This document shows positions 35,101 through 43,257 of a stretch of DNA of 64,000 nucleotides, piece after piece. The DNA is from Areca catechu (lineage: Eukaryota > Streptophyta > Magnoliopsida > Arecales > Arecaceae), in the NCBI GenBank assembly GCA_021397845.1, contig CM038050.1:5770471-5834470 (forward strand), read 5' to 3'. The notes below the pieces were generated by a model. The model did no database searches. It had not been told where the DNA came from and saw only the letters and a list, made by a program, of their open reading frames with translations. The translations under genes and the position numbers were made by a program. How positions within the stretch are numbered: the stretch's first letter is position 1; every line of letters starts with the position of its first letter.

Positions 35101-37717
35101 TCCTAAACATGACCTTGGTATTGCCATTTATGTGCATGAAAATGCAAGTGCCAGCATATATTTTCAGGAGCTTTCTTTTCTCTTGTTCTTTATCTTATGC
35201 TTAGGAAATTTCTAGCAATTTACATGTTTCACAAAATTTATTGAGCTAAGTATGCTAGTTGAGCTAAATTACTTCGAAGTGTTTATAATTACTCTATAAG
35301 CAAAAGATAGCGCTAGCTTGATTTTTTTCCAAGTTCTTGGTTGGTGGTAGATTGTGTTTTCCTTCAGCTATATGTATATTTCTAAGGGAGTTCTTACAAA
35401 ATCATGGCATTTGATATATAGGCAACAATCTTATGTAATCAAGGGTTCCTCTTTAAGGTAACAAGGGAGATGAATTGGGTGCGTGAGAATTTATGAAATT
35501 GTTGCATTCTTGCCGTTTGTTATGAAATTATGGAGTCTTTTTTCGTCATTTGAGAGACTGTGGGAACTGCTTAGTGTACAAGGAGCTCTGCATAGAAAAG
35601 TTTTTAGGGACTAAACATTCTTGAGTTGAAACCCATTGTTGGGAACTGCCAGGAAAGTTAATTTATCCATCAAACAATTTTCTGTACCATCTGGTAAGGA
35701 AAACAAGGACAATTGGTTGTTTTGGGGGATGTTTGGATGCCTGAATTCCTCATCCCCTTGGTGACTTATGATTGGTGTTTATTTCCATCTAAAAATGATG
35801 AAAGAATGAACTGTCTGGCTGCTTGAGGAGGTTTCCAGTCACTTCTCTTCCCAAAGTTTTTAAGATAACAAATTCTAGCAGAAAGTTGATTTGCATCATC
35901 CCTAAAAAGCAGTGGTTTGAGAGGCAGAAGTTTTGCTGGTTGGGTCAAAACCGTCTCCAACCTGTTAAGTCATTCCTTCTATTATCTATAAAAGTAATAT
36001 TCTGAGCATGCAGTGAGTGGACATCCAAACAGCCTCGTAGCTTTAAACTGACCTGATTGGCAACGCCTTATTTTTTTTTGGTGCACAAAGTTTTGAAATA
36101 TTGACTACCGAGTTTTAGAACTGAAGAGTTTTGATGTGATGCTGGGTTAGTTTGTCTGAGTAGTTTGTTTATTTACTTTTCCCTTGACTAACATATTAAT
36201 CTTGGTTGCAGATATTGTGGCAGATCTTTTCTTGATACATATGCATGCCTGATGTCTCTCCCAATAAGCTTGCTTGGTGCAGACAGACATTTTATTTGTA
36301 TTTACAAATCATTTTAAAATTTAGAAAATAAAAAACGGAAATAATCGAAAAGACACAAACTTTGGTCACTTGCCAACTCCGCAAGGTAGTGTTTACTTCA
36401 TTTATTTTTTCTTATATTGTCTTAAAGAAGCACGTAGTGCTCTATTGAAACCTTTTCCCTGTGGTTTTCAACGTGCTCTATTGAAACCTTTTCCCTGTGG
36501 TTTTGCAAGTTGAAAACTTTTAAGACGTGTCCCTGCTCTGCTGTTTCACCTAACTTTTGAACTGTTAAATCTCTAGGTTGTCCTCAACTTGTCAATATAC
36601 TGGGTTTCTAATATTGTCTCCAAGGATATGTCATGTGATGCTTCGTGTTTATTTTCTGCCACACATTTTAAGTTTATACATGACCCATTTATTCATGTGG
36701 ATTTCAAGGGTTGTCATTAGTAGTGTACCTTAGCCTGAGATTTGAAGTTGCTTCCTTGGACATTCTCTACGCCTAATTTCTTTGCTGGATAGTACTTGGA
36801 AAGAACAACACTTTTACAATCAGAGTAGCATGGGCAGAGACATGATAATGCACACGACTCAGCAGGAGGAAAGAAAGAAGAGATAAGGATAGACAGAATT
36901 TTTGTTTAGATAAAGTACTATATATTTAAATATTGGTATAAAAGAAGATGTTAGATATTATTTGTTAACCTCTTTTGTTATATATGTTTGTTGTTCAAAC
37001 TGCCTGGTAAACTTAATAATTTTAGAAAAATGATATTTTGTGCAGTTATTTTGCTACCTATATTCATGACCAAGCTTCGAATAGAGTAAAAGCATGATTT
37101 TAACATTATTATGGTAGATTGGTTTATCGTTTGAAAGAGTCCGACTCTTATCAATTCTAAAAGCTACAATTATAAATTTTGACAAGTATCCACATCTCTA
37201 GCGTGTACCGAACACAGATTTTAGAAGCTGGGTGCAAGTGTCCATGTAGCACTATAATGCTACTGTTATTGTATCCTTGGGGCCTTTTATATAACATATC
37301 TTCTCCTTTTTTAAATAATACCAGCAAAGTCCAATATTTACCCTGATAAATATTCAAAAATTGCAATGAAAAACAGACATTTTGAGATGCAAAACCTTAT
37401 TCGAGTCATAATTCTTTATCTGATTCCCAAATATTAGTCAAGTTAGGATGTAAGCTTCTACTTTTTTCTTGCGCCAATATATCATAGGCAGATGGATGAT
37501 TCATGTTGTTAACTAATGAATGTGTCATGTTTGTTAACTTTTGGCAGGTGGAATTGCCTATGGTTTGGATCGGCTGGTGATGCTTGTGGCTGGTGCAAAT
37601 TCTATTCGCGATGTTATAGCTTTTCCAAAGACCACGACTGCCCAGTGTGCACTTACTAATGCACCATCAAAGGTTGACCCACAGCAACTGAAGGACCTGT
37701 CATTGCCTACCTCATAG
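7823..37717 (+). CDS. Aspartyl-tRNA synthetase, bacterial type, organellar (15 coding exons)
   Basis: Class II synthetase that charges tRNA-Asp with aspartate in mitochondria and/or plastids. Coding exons: 7823-8187, 8496-8639, 11495-11604, 15802-15913, 20665-20736, 21620-21711, 22160-22280, 22422-22544, 23986-24181, 24287-24474, 25586-25657, 30891-30989, 33124-33204, 35032-35089, 37548-37717. All inner junctions are GT-AG and keep frame. The product is about 640 residues, near the usual size of plant organellar AspRS. Domain order: basic transit peptide, OB-fold anticodon-binding domain (exons 1-2), class II motif 1 and flipping loop (IETP...[10 protein letters not shown]), QSPQ block, motif 2 ([17 protein letters not shown]), the GAD-type insertion typical of bacterial AspRS, HHPFTAP, and motif 3 (GGIAYGLDR). 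The start is the only ATG giving a transit peptide, but it is out of frame with the OB fold unless exon 1 is itself spliced (7964-8043) or has an indel. Dual targeting is inferred from the family. Confidence 0.93.
7964..8043 (+). other. Candidate 80-bp micro-intron within AspRS exon 1
   Basis: It starts GTCTCTCCTCC after a complete codon of the transit-peptide frame and ends GCTCCGCTACAG before TGG GTC TCA of the OB-fold frame. Its length (80) is the required remainder modulo three to move between the frames. The donor is weak (GTCTCT rather than GTAAGT), the content is GC-rich, and 80 bp is near the minimum for plant introns, so a sequence indel remains a real alternative. Confidence 0.45.
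8496..8639 (+). CDS. AspRS exon 2: rest of anticodon-binding OB fold
   Basis: 48 codons, phase 0 at both ends, after CTTAG and before GTATGG. The translation runs [12 protein letters not shown]...[14 protein letters not shown]...[16 protein letters not shown], the strand pairs of the bacterial-type AspRS OB fold. The NKKM-like NNKMKTG block is typical of the family. Confidence 0.95.
9318..10104. mobile_element. Possible MITE in AspRS intron 2
   Basis: An 11-bp inverted pair, ATTTGGTTGGG at 9318-9328 and CCCAACCAAAT at 10094-10104, brackets about 790 bp of AT-rich non-coding sequence. The right end extends to GAACCC, resembling the GGGTTCATTTGG start of Harbinger-type MITEs, but the left end does not match there and no clean target duplication was found. 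Confidence 0.35.
11495..11604 (+). CDS. AspRS exon 3: hinge region
   Basis: After CCTAG and before GTAACT; 110 bp, ending in phase 2. It encodes [20 protein letters not shown] then [17 protein letters not shown], the linker from OB fold to catalytic core. The last two bases (AG) join the first base (A) of exon 4 to make Arg. Confidence 0.94.
12532..12711 (+). mobile_element. Au-type SINE with 11-bp target-site duplication
   Basis: It contains the plant Au SINE blocks GGTGAGCCTTGGAGCAAC, GGTTGCTCC, TGACTTGCGTCACAGGTTAG (pol III B-box region GGTTAGAAAC), ACATCTGACCCTTCCTAGA and GGGACACCC, followed by a T-run. ATAGTGCGGAC occurs immediately before (12521-12531) and after (12712-12722), an exact target-site duplication. 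It sits in AspRS intron 3 on the sense strand. The B box differs from consensus (GGTTCGAAAC) at one central base. Confidence 0.93.
13174..15581. mobile_element. Non-autonomous Mutator-like element with 9-bp TSD (AspRS intron 3)
   Basis: TATAGTTTA flanks the element on both sides (13165-13173 and 15582-15590). The left terminus GGGGAAATTACATTTTGACC and the reverse complement of the right terminus GGGAACATTACAATTTGACC continue as imperfect inverted repeats for about 150 bp. Long TIRs plus a 9-bp duplication are the signature of the Mutator superfamily. No MURA transposase is visible in the 2.4-kb interior. The interior has coding-like stretches, for example an open frame at 13587-13868 and a minus-strand stretch at 14230-14600, which may be captured host sequence; I do not recognise the source. 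Confidence 0.9.
13587..13868 (+). pseudogene. Open frame inside Mutator-like element, possibly captured exon
   Basis: A 93-codon frame with mixed composition ([20 protein letters not shown], then [19 protein letters not shown]). It is followed by a stop, after which codons still read sensibly ([11 protein letters not shown]). I do not recognise the protein. Non-autonomous Mutator elements often carry fragments of host genes, so a captured exon is a reasonable but unproven reading. Confidence 0.3.
15802..15913 (+). CDS. AspRS exon 4: catalytic core entry helix
   Basis: After TTATTAG and before GTATCA; 112 bp. It encodes [20 protein letters not shown] then [25 protein letters not shown] is a hallmark of AspRS at the start of the class II catalytic domain; the following long helix leads into motif 1. 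Confidence 0.95.
16878..17655. mobile_element. hAT-like MITE (AspRS intron 4)
   Basis: The terminus CATGGTTTTTGCTG at 16878 is mirrored by CATGGTTCACCAC (reverse complement of the right end). Flanks CTTAGAAG (16870-16877) and CTTAAAAG (17656-17663) match at 7 of 8 bases, an 8-bp duplication as in hAT elements. The interior begins with GGTACC/CGATACTATCGGTAC words shared with other foldback repeats in this gene. The open frames at 17150-17480 are not recognisable proteins. Confidence 0.6.
18427..19589. mobile_element. Non-autonomous Mutator-like element with 10-bp TSD and internal minisatellite (AspRS intron 4)
   Basis: TATGTTTGAT occurs directly before (18417-18426) and after (19590-19599). 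Terminal inverted repeats of about 150 bp share TCTTTGTGCACCGCGTGCG, AAATCCA, ATTGGTCC and CAAAATACCC in order. Between them, about 18580-19400, is a tandem array of ACGACA(C/T)CCTAGTTCAAAA units. Later copies organise into about 96-bp higher-order units with CCCCTGCAGAAAAATATAAA. No transposase is encoded. Confidence 0.88.
18580..19400. repeat. Minisatellite of TACGACAYCCTAGTTCAAAA units
   Basis: Short units of about 20 bp (TACGACATCCTAGTTCAAAA and variants) repeat dozens of times. From about 18860 they form larger units of about 96 bp that include CCTGCAGAAAAATATAAA and GAAACAGTATTACGACA. The array lies entirely inside the Mutator-like element, between its inverted repeats. Confidence 0.92.
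20665..20736 (+). CDS. AspRS exon 5: motif 1 and flipping loop
   Basis: 24 codons, [20 protein letters not shown] then SRVQ. It includes the motif 1 proline (ETP) and the [10 protein letters not shown] flipping loop that closes over the amino acid. The acceptor is GGTAG at 20660-20664: starting four bases earlier would put TAG in frame, so this start is forced. Donor GTAATG. Confidence 0.95.
21620..21711 (+). CDS. AspRS exon 6: QSPQ aspartate-site block
   Basis: Encodes [16 protein letters not shown] then [14 protein letters not shown], ending in phase 2 (AG) before GTGAAT. The YALPQSPQ block lines the aspartyl-adenylate pocket. The split Arg codon is completed by the first base of exon 7. 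Confidence 0.95.
21981..22021. repeat. C-run followed by A-run in AspRS intron 6
   Basis: About 24 consecutive C (21980-22003) are followed by GCCG and a run of A. Homopolymers of this length are commonly misassembled, so exact lengths are unreliable. It lies 140 bp upstream of exon 7 but outside any splice signal. Confidence 0.9.
22160..22280 (+). CDS. AspRS exon 7: class II motif 2
   Basis: Encodes [19 protein letters not shown] then [20 protein letters not shown] and H. FRDE is the motif 2 ATP-binding signature with its invariant Arg. The donor GTTTGT after CAT is weak. The reading frame stays open straight through the following 141-bp intron. Confidence 0.93.
22422..22544 (+). CDS. AspRS exon 8: [10 protein letters not shown] block
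   Basis: 41 codons from the CCAG acceptor to GTGAGT. Encodes [20 protein letters not shown] then [20 protein letters not shown] and D. F-P-R-L-T-Y-x-EA...RYGSD-x-PDLR is strongly conserved in bacterial-type AspRS, just before the GAD insertion domain. The acceptor is chosen because RH-LFQEI matches the family's RH-V-F-x-EI spacing. Confidence 0.9.
22914..23190. repeat. GGTACCG-rich foldback repeat (AspRS intron 8)
   Basis: Multiple copies of GGTACGG, CCGTACC and GGTACCGG lie in alternating orientation, so the segment can fold on itself. Similar sequence occurs at 16900-16940, 26640-26830 and 34490-34760. No coding potential and no clean target-site duplication was found. Confidence 0.6.
23986..24181 (+). 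CDS. AspRS exon 9: first half of GAD insertion domain
   Basis: After GCAG and before GTACAA, 196 bp ending in phase 1. Encodes [35 protein letters not shown], and [14 protein letters not shown]. This is the insertion domain found in bacterial and organellar AspRS but not in the cytosolic eukaryotic enzyme, so it fixes the subtype. Confidence 0.93.
24287..24474 (+). CDS. AspRS exon 10: second half of insertion domain
   Basis: After ACACAG and before GTAAGT, 188 bp. Encodes [20 protein letters not shown] then [13 protein letters not shown] and [19 protein letters not shown]. The AGDLI-x-F and V-N-x-x-L-x-x-LR blocks mark the end of the GAD insertion and the return to the catalytic core. The 105-bp intron in front is stopless and a multiple of three. 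Confidence 0.93.
25111..25350. repeat. Tandem duplication, 2 x 120 bp (AspRS intron 10)
   Basis: AGCCTGTCCATCT begins at 25111 and again at 25231, and the following 110 bp (TTTCTTTATT, CTCCTGTTTTCTCTCTGTTA, ACAAACATG, GTAGAATT, AGTAATCAGT) repeat with about ten differences. It is a simple local duplication of intron sequence. Confidence 0.9.
25586..25657 (+). CDS. AspRS exon 11: WITDFPMF core strand
   Basis: 24 codons, [20 protein letters not shown] then QRHE, between acceptor GGTAG and donor GTCAGT. W-V/I-x-DFPMF is a conserved AspRS core block that precedes the HHPFT strand. The intron after it, 5.2 kb, is the longest in the gene. Confidence 0.94.
26600..26850. repeat. Decayed GGTAC-rich repeat (AspRS intron 11)
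   Basis: GTGGTACAGGTACTTATGG, GTTGGTACC, GGTCGGTATGATATG and TTGGTATGG words resemble the foldback family at 22914 and 34490. The segment is more diverged and its boundaries are not clear. Confidence 0.4.
27318..27775. repeat. Nested foldback repeat rich in GGGACA (AspRS intron 11)
   Basis: AAAGCAAGGATTTAAGTCCC near 27320 is mirrored by GGGACTTGAATCCTTGCTTT near 27620. A second inverted pair, GGTTTTAAATTCCGTGGGAC near 27430 and the complement of CCCATGGGATTTAAAACC near 27755, overlaps it. The interior is packed with GGGAC/GTCCC and TTTTTTCATGG words. Related sequence occurs inside the hAT element near 46440-46630, so it is a dispersed family. Confidence 0.7.
30891..30989 (+). CDS. AspRS exon 12: HHPFTAP block
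   Basis: 33 codons, [16 protein letters not shown] then [14 protein letters not shown], between CAACAG and GTACCT. HHPFT and the AYD-x-V-x-NG-x-E block are AspRS signatures near the active site. Confidence 0.96.
33124..33204 (+). CDS. AspRS exon 13: GGGSLRIY block
   Basis: 27 codons, [20 protein letters not shown] then VGISLMQ, between GATCAG and GTGCAG. GGGS-x-RI(H/Y) follows directly on VYNG-x-E in the family. The usual GIS-x-E-E ending reads GISLMQ here, a mild divergence. Confidence 0.94.
34490..34765. repeat. GGTACC/GGTATTGG-rich foldback repeat (AspRS intron 13)
   Basis: GGTATGGTACTGCTGGTATG, ACCGGCATTGGTATGGG, CATACCGGTGTTACAG, ATTGGTACCATATTG and GGTACTGGTATTTTAAACCT alternate in orientation. 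It resembles the repeat at 22914. Boundaries are approximate. Confidence 0.5.
35032..35089 (+). CDS. AspRS exon 14: lead into motif 3
   Basis: 58 bp ending in phase 1 before GTATGT. Encodes [19 protein letters not shown] plus one base of Gly. [18 protein letters not shown] is highly conserved and contiguous with exon 15. Confidence 0.95.
37548..37717 (+). CDS. AspRS exon 15: motif 3 and C-terminus
   Basis: After TTGGCAG. Encodes [20 protein letters not shown], then [20 protein letters not shown] and a short tail ending DLSLPTS and TAG (37715-37717). GLDR carries the motif 3 Arg that contacts [11 protein letters not shown] is followed by the bacterial-type C-terminal extension seen in plant organellar AspRS. 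Confidence 0.96.
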
Positions 37718-38305
37718 AACATGATATTGCACGGTTTTACTAGTTTGTTTTATTCTTGTTCTGTAATAATTGTTATAACTAGATGCTATTATATGAAAGG
37801 TCAAAGCGTTGTGTTTTTTTTTATTTTTTTTTTTTTTGTGTGTGTGTTGGTGGGGGGGGGGGGGGGGGGGGGCTTGGCACGTTCTCATATTTTTTAGAGA
37901 GAGAACCATATTCATGCTGTGTAGAAGGGCTTTTGTTGTGAGAAGGCAGCTACAGAATCATTCCTTTTTATCAATTAAGATGTTAATTTGTGCTGCTTTA
38001 CTGATGCTAGATTGCGAACCTAATATCTCCATGTTTCAAGTACAAAGTTTCTTGTCTATTAAAGCTTGTAGAGGATAAAATTTGGAATGGAATGCATGCC
38101 GAAAAAGGTCACCACAAAATGTGTAAGAAAATTGAATAGACTTGAGAAGCCTCTATTTACTCTTTACCGTGAGTGGAGTTTTTATAAACAAAGGAAACTG
38201 CAGATTGCTAAAGAATCAGCGTTCATCATTAAAATGTAAATTGGCTCCATTGTATGCTGTTGATCGGTGCCAAAATTTTCATTTGTTGAGGGTTTTGATC
38301 TTATT
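37718..38305 (+). other. AspRS 3' flank and probable 3' UTR
   Basis: Follows the AspRS stop codon. AT-rich sequence with no clear AATAAA; TTGTTTTATTCTTG and TCTGTAATAATTGTTATAAC are possible near-upstream elements. A run of about 20 G follows (37851-37872) in a T-rich context. No other gene is seen. The LINE insertion begins 600 bp after the stop. Confidence 0.5.
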
Positions 38306-38317
38306 AAAGGCAGGAAA
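38306..38317. repeat. LINE target-site duplication, left copy
   Basis: AAAGGCAGGAAA, identical to 49670-49681 just beyond the LINE poly(A). Joining the two flanks gives uninterrupted AspRS downstream DNA. Confidence 0.85.
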
Positions 38318-38642
38318 AGGTGTAGCAGTCGTCTGGCTTGGTGCGCTTTAGTGCGGTCATCTGGCTGTGACTTGATAACCGTGCTTTCTTTTTTCTTTGG
38401 TCTTTCTTTTAAACAGGTTGATTGTTACTGGTGGAGCAAGTTAAACTCGCTATAAAGTGGCTAAGGGGTGCGTCTTTGTCGGAGAGCGACGGTGGCTAGG
38501 AGCTTGCCATGTTTCAACATGGAAGCTTTCCAAGGCCATGCTGTGGAGTGCGATGGCTCTGTTTGTCAAGAGGCGATAGGGGAGAGACGGTGATCGATCA
38601 TGGGCTTGGGTGGTTCAGGGCCTCCCGTGAGGTGCAATGTGA

Positions 38643-40400
38643 ATGTCCCAAAAGATAATTGAAATAAAAATTGATCAATTACAAGCTTTCTTTTCTAAAG
38701 TTTTTGAGCTAGCGGAGATTGTCCTGGATGACTCCCGATGGCAATGGGATGGGTTCGTGGTGGTGGTCTATAGCTTGGGCCGTCGGGTGCTGCTTGACTG
38801 GATTGCCAAAGAGATTCGCTCTAAAGTCAAGCTGGATTATGATCCGGAAATCTTTCCAATCGTCAATGATCACGTGGTCCTGTCTCAAAATGGTGAACGA
38901 TTGTACTCTGGTCAAAAGGGGACCTTGGTTCGTGGTCGGCTAGTTGCTGGCCATGGAAGCTTGGGTTCCATATTTTATTCCGGGCCGTAGACTGGTCCAA
39001 TGGGCGGTGGTGTGGCTTCGGCTTTCCAAATTGCTGCTGGAGTACTGGGTGTCTTCGGCCATCATGGCTATTATAGAGGAAGCAGGTATTCCTCTCTCCA
39101 TTGACGACTTCACTGATATATTACGGCAAACTGGGTATGCTAGGGTTTGTGTGGAGATCAATGCGGGGAAACCAATTTGCCTCGGGGTGTTGATCCGTGG
39201 GAAGAAAGGGGAGTTCTGGCAGCAGTTGGTGTATGAGAACCTCCCTTTGTTGTATTACCTCTATGGCAAAATTGGGCATACTGAGGACTGTTGTCGTCTC
39301 CTAGTGGGAGGTTCTGATCCATCCATAGTCGACAGGGCCTCGGCTCAGGAGGCCCTTAATCTTAATCTTGAGGATTCCTCGATGGAGGGACAAATCTAGA
39401 TGGAGACCGGAAAGACGAGGGAGAAAATAGTGGGTCAACCAAAGCTGGGGCCGTCATTGGTGACTTCTTGGATCCGTCAACCCTGGCCTTCCAAGGTTCC
39501 ACCAAAGAGGAGGAAAGCTCCTGAGAAGGATAGGGAGCCTTATCAAACTTCATCGGATCCCTACTCTTCTCCACCCCAATCTTCTTCGATGGCCAGTATC
39601 TCTTCTCCGAGTTCACTACTGGACTCGGATAGGTGGCGAAGCCATCGAAGGTTGCTCGACGACGATCATCGGGATCTAGCAGCAGCGATAAATCTGGTGG
39701 AGGGTTTTCTACTTCGGTGTTTGGGGCCCTTGGTCTACTAGGTGACTCAATGGACTTGGGCCTCATGGATGACACTGACCCAAAGGATTTGCAGATGGTG
39801 GACTATAGAGCCCAATCTCCGAAGAGAAGTCGTAGCTCATCGAAGCCTTATGTTTCCTCTCCCCGAGCCTCCCTGCCTCCTTGTAAGGTGAGCTCCGACC
39901 TTCTTCCTTCTGCCATCACCCAAGTCAATTCCCCTGTTCCTTGTATGCTTAAGGTGGGTTTGGGTTGTTTTGGTGTTGCCTTGTTGTCTTTGGCCATGGA
40001 GTCTAGCTCCCCTAGCTCGACGTCCTCCCTTTCTTTCTTGTGAGTCTTGTCTCGCCCTATTCCCCCATCTAAAGTGGTGGTCTCCTAGGTAACTCGGAAG
40101 GAAGGGTCAACTGTTGGGCTGGAGGGGGTTGTTGATGGGTCTTCACAGGGTCTGGGCTCTGAGATTGGGGAGGATGCATCCCTCTTGACAGGTTCCTTGG
40201 TGTCTAAGGGGTCGGATGTTGGATATGAGTGTCCTAACCCACCTTCCCCTTCTGTCTCTTCAAATCAAAAGGGTTGGGTGAGTAGGAGTAAGGGCTATGT
40301 CTCTGGGGCCAAGGAGGGAACATTGTTGGGTGAGGGGTCTGTTGTAGCTAGGGCACCCCCCGGGTACCTTGCTCGGCGATGTCGCCTTCCTGCTTAGGGT
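38643..40400 (+). pseudogene. LINE ORF1 remnant (DUF4283 / CCHC nucleic-acid-binding protein)
   Basis: Frames across 38643-39399 encode RRVLLDWIAKEIRSKVK, then (after a shift) LRLSKLLLEYW, MAIIEEAGIPLSIDDFTD, TGYARVCVEINAGKPICLGV, then LYGKIGHTEDC. This is the plant LINE ORF1 layout: DUF4283 followed by one CCHC knuckle. Both leading Cys of the knuckle (C-x2-C-GKIGH-x4-C) have become Tyr, so zinc binding would be lost. The Ser/Pro-rich C-terminal tail, to about 40400, is broken by stops. Confidence 0.75.
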
Positions 40401-40603
40401 GCCTCTGCTGTGCCCTTTGTGGTTTTGGCGGATGGGTCAGATCCCTCTATTGACACTCATGGTCATAAGGTAATAACAGGAAGATTAAAGGCGGCCCTAT
40501 TTTCTACTAGAATGATTGGGTCAGGTGACCTGGTGGATGGTCATTTGGAGAATGTGGAGCCGGGCAACGGCTCAGGATAACTGTCTCTGGTTTTCTTTTA
40601 TGA

Positions 40604-41330
40604 GAATTATGGTATGGAATGTTCGGGGAGCGAGGAAAACCGCTTTCCACTCTTCTTTCCGTAGAATGGTTCATTACATCATCCCGACATTTGTATCATA
40701 TTGGAGACCTGCCTGAGTGGTCTGCATTTGGAGCATATTCATCGACACTTCCCAACCTCTTGGGGCTTTTATGCTATTTACTCCCAGGGCTTATCTGGAG
40801 GAATTATGGTTGCATGGAATAAGGGAATAGTTAAGGTCGATGCCTTTCACCACTGTTCCCAGCATGCGGCTACTGTTGTCTCTGAACCTGGGAGAGCTAC
40901 TTGGTTGTTATCTATTATCTATGCCAATACTAATTACAGGATGAGAAGGCTGGTATGGCAAAAGGTTTCCACTCTTATTGATCAGGGTACCCTGTCATTG
41001 TGGCAAGGGACTTTGATTGCATTGATAAAGCGGAGGACAAGAGGGGCGGCCGACCCTTTGTAGAGGATACTGTTTCTTGAGAATTCAGTCACTTTTTACA
41101 ATCCAATGGCTTAATTGATTTGGGGTTCGTGGGGCCCTGCTTCACTTGGTGTAACAACCAGACTGGGGGAGCTGGGGTCTAGGAGCGCATTGATCGGGTC
41201 TTTGCTAATCCTAGCTGGCTACACTTGTTTTCCCATCACCTGGTCCGTCATTTGCCAAGAATTGCTTTTGACACTGTTCAGTCCTTTCCACTGCTCCTGC
41301 CATTGTCAGTCTGCCCCATTCAGATTTGAG
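40604..41330 (+). pseudogene. LINE ORF2: APE-type endonuclease remnant
   Basis: Begins MRIMVWNVRGA, the invariant start of plant L1 endonuclease. Later blocks include LETCLSG-like, GLSGGIMVAWNKGIV and TWLLSIIYANTN. The SDH-type C-terminal block is altered. Frames shift several times across the domain, so it is inactive. Confidence 0.85.
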
Positions 41331-41699
41331 AAGTTTTGGTTGAATTATCCTGATCCTGGAAGATTGTCAGGGAGGTTTGGAGGATGCCGATCTGTGGTGA
41401 TGCGAGGTATCGCATTATGCGGAGGTTGAAATTGGTGAAAAGGAGATTTCGGCATTGGAATAGAGTGGAGGTGGGGAATATCTTTGTTAAATTGGAGTTT
41501 GTGGAGAGCTCTATTTCCACTCTTCAAGAAAAGGATAGGGAAGGTGGTCTGGATGATGGTGACCTGGCTACCCTCTACAACCATCTTGCCATACATAATA
41601 CTCTTCTTAATCAGCAGGAAACAGTATGAAGGCAAAAGTCCAGAGTCCAGCGACTGAGGGAAGGTGACAGGAACACTCGTTTCTTTTATCAGGCTATTG

Positions 41700-43140
41700 T
41701 GGTTCGTAGAACTCGAAACCGGATCAGTGCTTTCCAGTCCTTGAAGGGACAGTGGATTGAGGATGATGCTAATATAAGGAGGGAGATTGAATTATTCTTT
41801 CGGTCCAAGTGGTATGAGCTAGCTGCCAACCTTCCTCCATTCATTTCTCCTTCTCCTACCTCTATTGTCTCTCCTGAGCAAAATCAAACTCTTCTTCGTC
41901 CGGCCTCGAAGTAGGAGATTCGGACTATTCTTTGGTCTTTAGATGAGGACAAGGTTCCTAGTCTTGATGGCTTCTCTCCCATATTCTTCAGGAGATATTG
42001 GAGCATTATCAGGTATGATCTTATTTCTATTATGTAGGAAATCTTTATTTCGGGTAGCATGCCCCATAGCTGGAAGATCTTTGTTGTTCTCATTTCGAAA
42101 TACTTAGCCACTTCTGAGCTAGGCCACTTCAGACCTATTAGTCTTTGTATTACTCTGTATAAATTATGCACCAAACTACTAGAGAATAGGATGAAGCCTA
42201 TCATCCCTAATCTTATTTGTTTGGAGGAGAGAGCCTTTGTCGAAGGCTATTCTATTTTAGATAATATTCTCATAGCCCAAGAATTTATGTTTGATCTCTG
42301 TAGAGTCCCTGTCCATCACTGCTTCATGGCTATCAAACTTGACATGGAAAGGGCCTATGATCGCATGCAATTGAGCTTCCTGGATTACACCTTGAGGAGG
42401 TATGGTTTTCATTAAAGTTGGATTTCTCGCATTATGGCTTGCATTCTTCGGCCATCTTTTGCTATCCTTATTAATGGCTCCCCCATGGACTTCTATCATT
42501 CTGAGGTCAGCCTTCGACAAGATTGTCCTCTCTTCCCGTATCTATTTATTATGTATGCTGACTCTCTCTCGTGAGCTCTGGGAGTAGGGGTGGGGGAGTC
42601 AGGTATTTAACCCTACATTCCCACCCCTGGTGCCACCCCTATCTTGCACTTATTGTATGCAGATGATTGTTTACTCTTGGGGTGGGCCATGTCCACCGCT
42701 AGAAGGTTCAGGATGATCCTCCATGATTACTACTTGGCATCAGGCCAGAGGATTAATTTTCTTAAATCCGAAGTTTATTTTAGCTCAAAGACCCCTTCTT
42801 CCATTCGCCGATCTATCAAGGAGTTCTTTAAAATTTCTGAATGTGATGGTGTTCTTCGGTACCTGGCCGTTCCCATATCGAGTGCCAGACTTTGGATCAA
42901 GGATTGTGCTCACATGGTTCAGGCTGTTCAGGAGAGGGTTGAGGGTTGGCAAGTTAGAGCCCTCTCTTCTTTGGGGAGAGTCATCCTAATCAGGTCTATC
43001 TCTCTTCTCTTCCAGTGTTTATGCTCTCTAATACGGTTATCCTCAAGATAGAACAAATTATTCAGGCTTTCTTGTGAAGTTCTTCCACTACCTCACGAGG
43101 TGTCCATCTTCTGGAGTGGAATGTTGTGTCACAGCCCATT
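41700..43140 (+). pseudogene. LINE ORF2: reverse transcriptase remnant
   Basis: Contains DEDKVPSLDGFSP (usual DKAPGPDGF), PHSWKIFVVLISK, GHFRPISLCITLYKL, AIKLDMERAYDRM, SLRQDCPLFPYLFI and HLLYADDCLLLG. YADD near 42653 is the RT catalytic box and is intact. Several in-frame stops occur (for example after YGFH). The RT reads on into LGRVILIRSISLLF and stops being readable at the hAT insertion at 43160. Confidence 0.92.
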
Positions 43141-43257
43141 TCTGAGGGAGGGCTAGGCACAAGGGCGAACCACACCAATTTTTTTAGGAGGCCAAAAAAT
43201 ATAAAATTAAAAATATTAAAAAATATTTATAATTAATTTAAATATTTTTTATAAATA

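Noticed and set aside
36437..36510. Short direct repeat GTGCTCTATTGAAACC (period 36)
   Set aside because: Real but a trivial two-copy slippage in intron 14, without functional context.
39362..39775. 137-codon minus-strand frame
   Set aside because: Shadow of the LINE ORF1 Ser/Pro-rich tail on the opposite strand.
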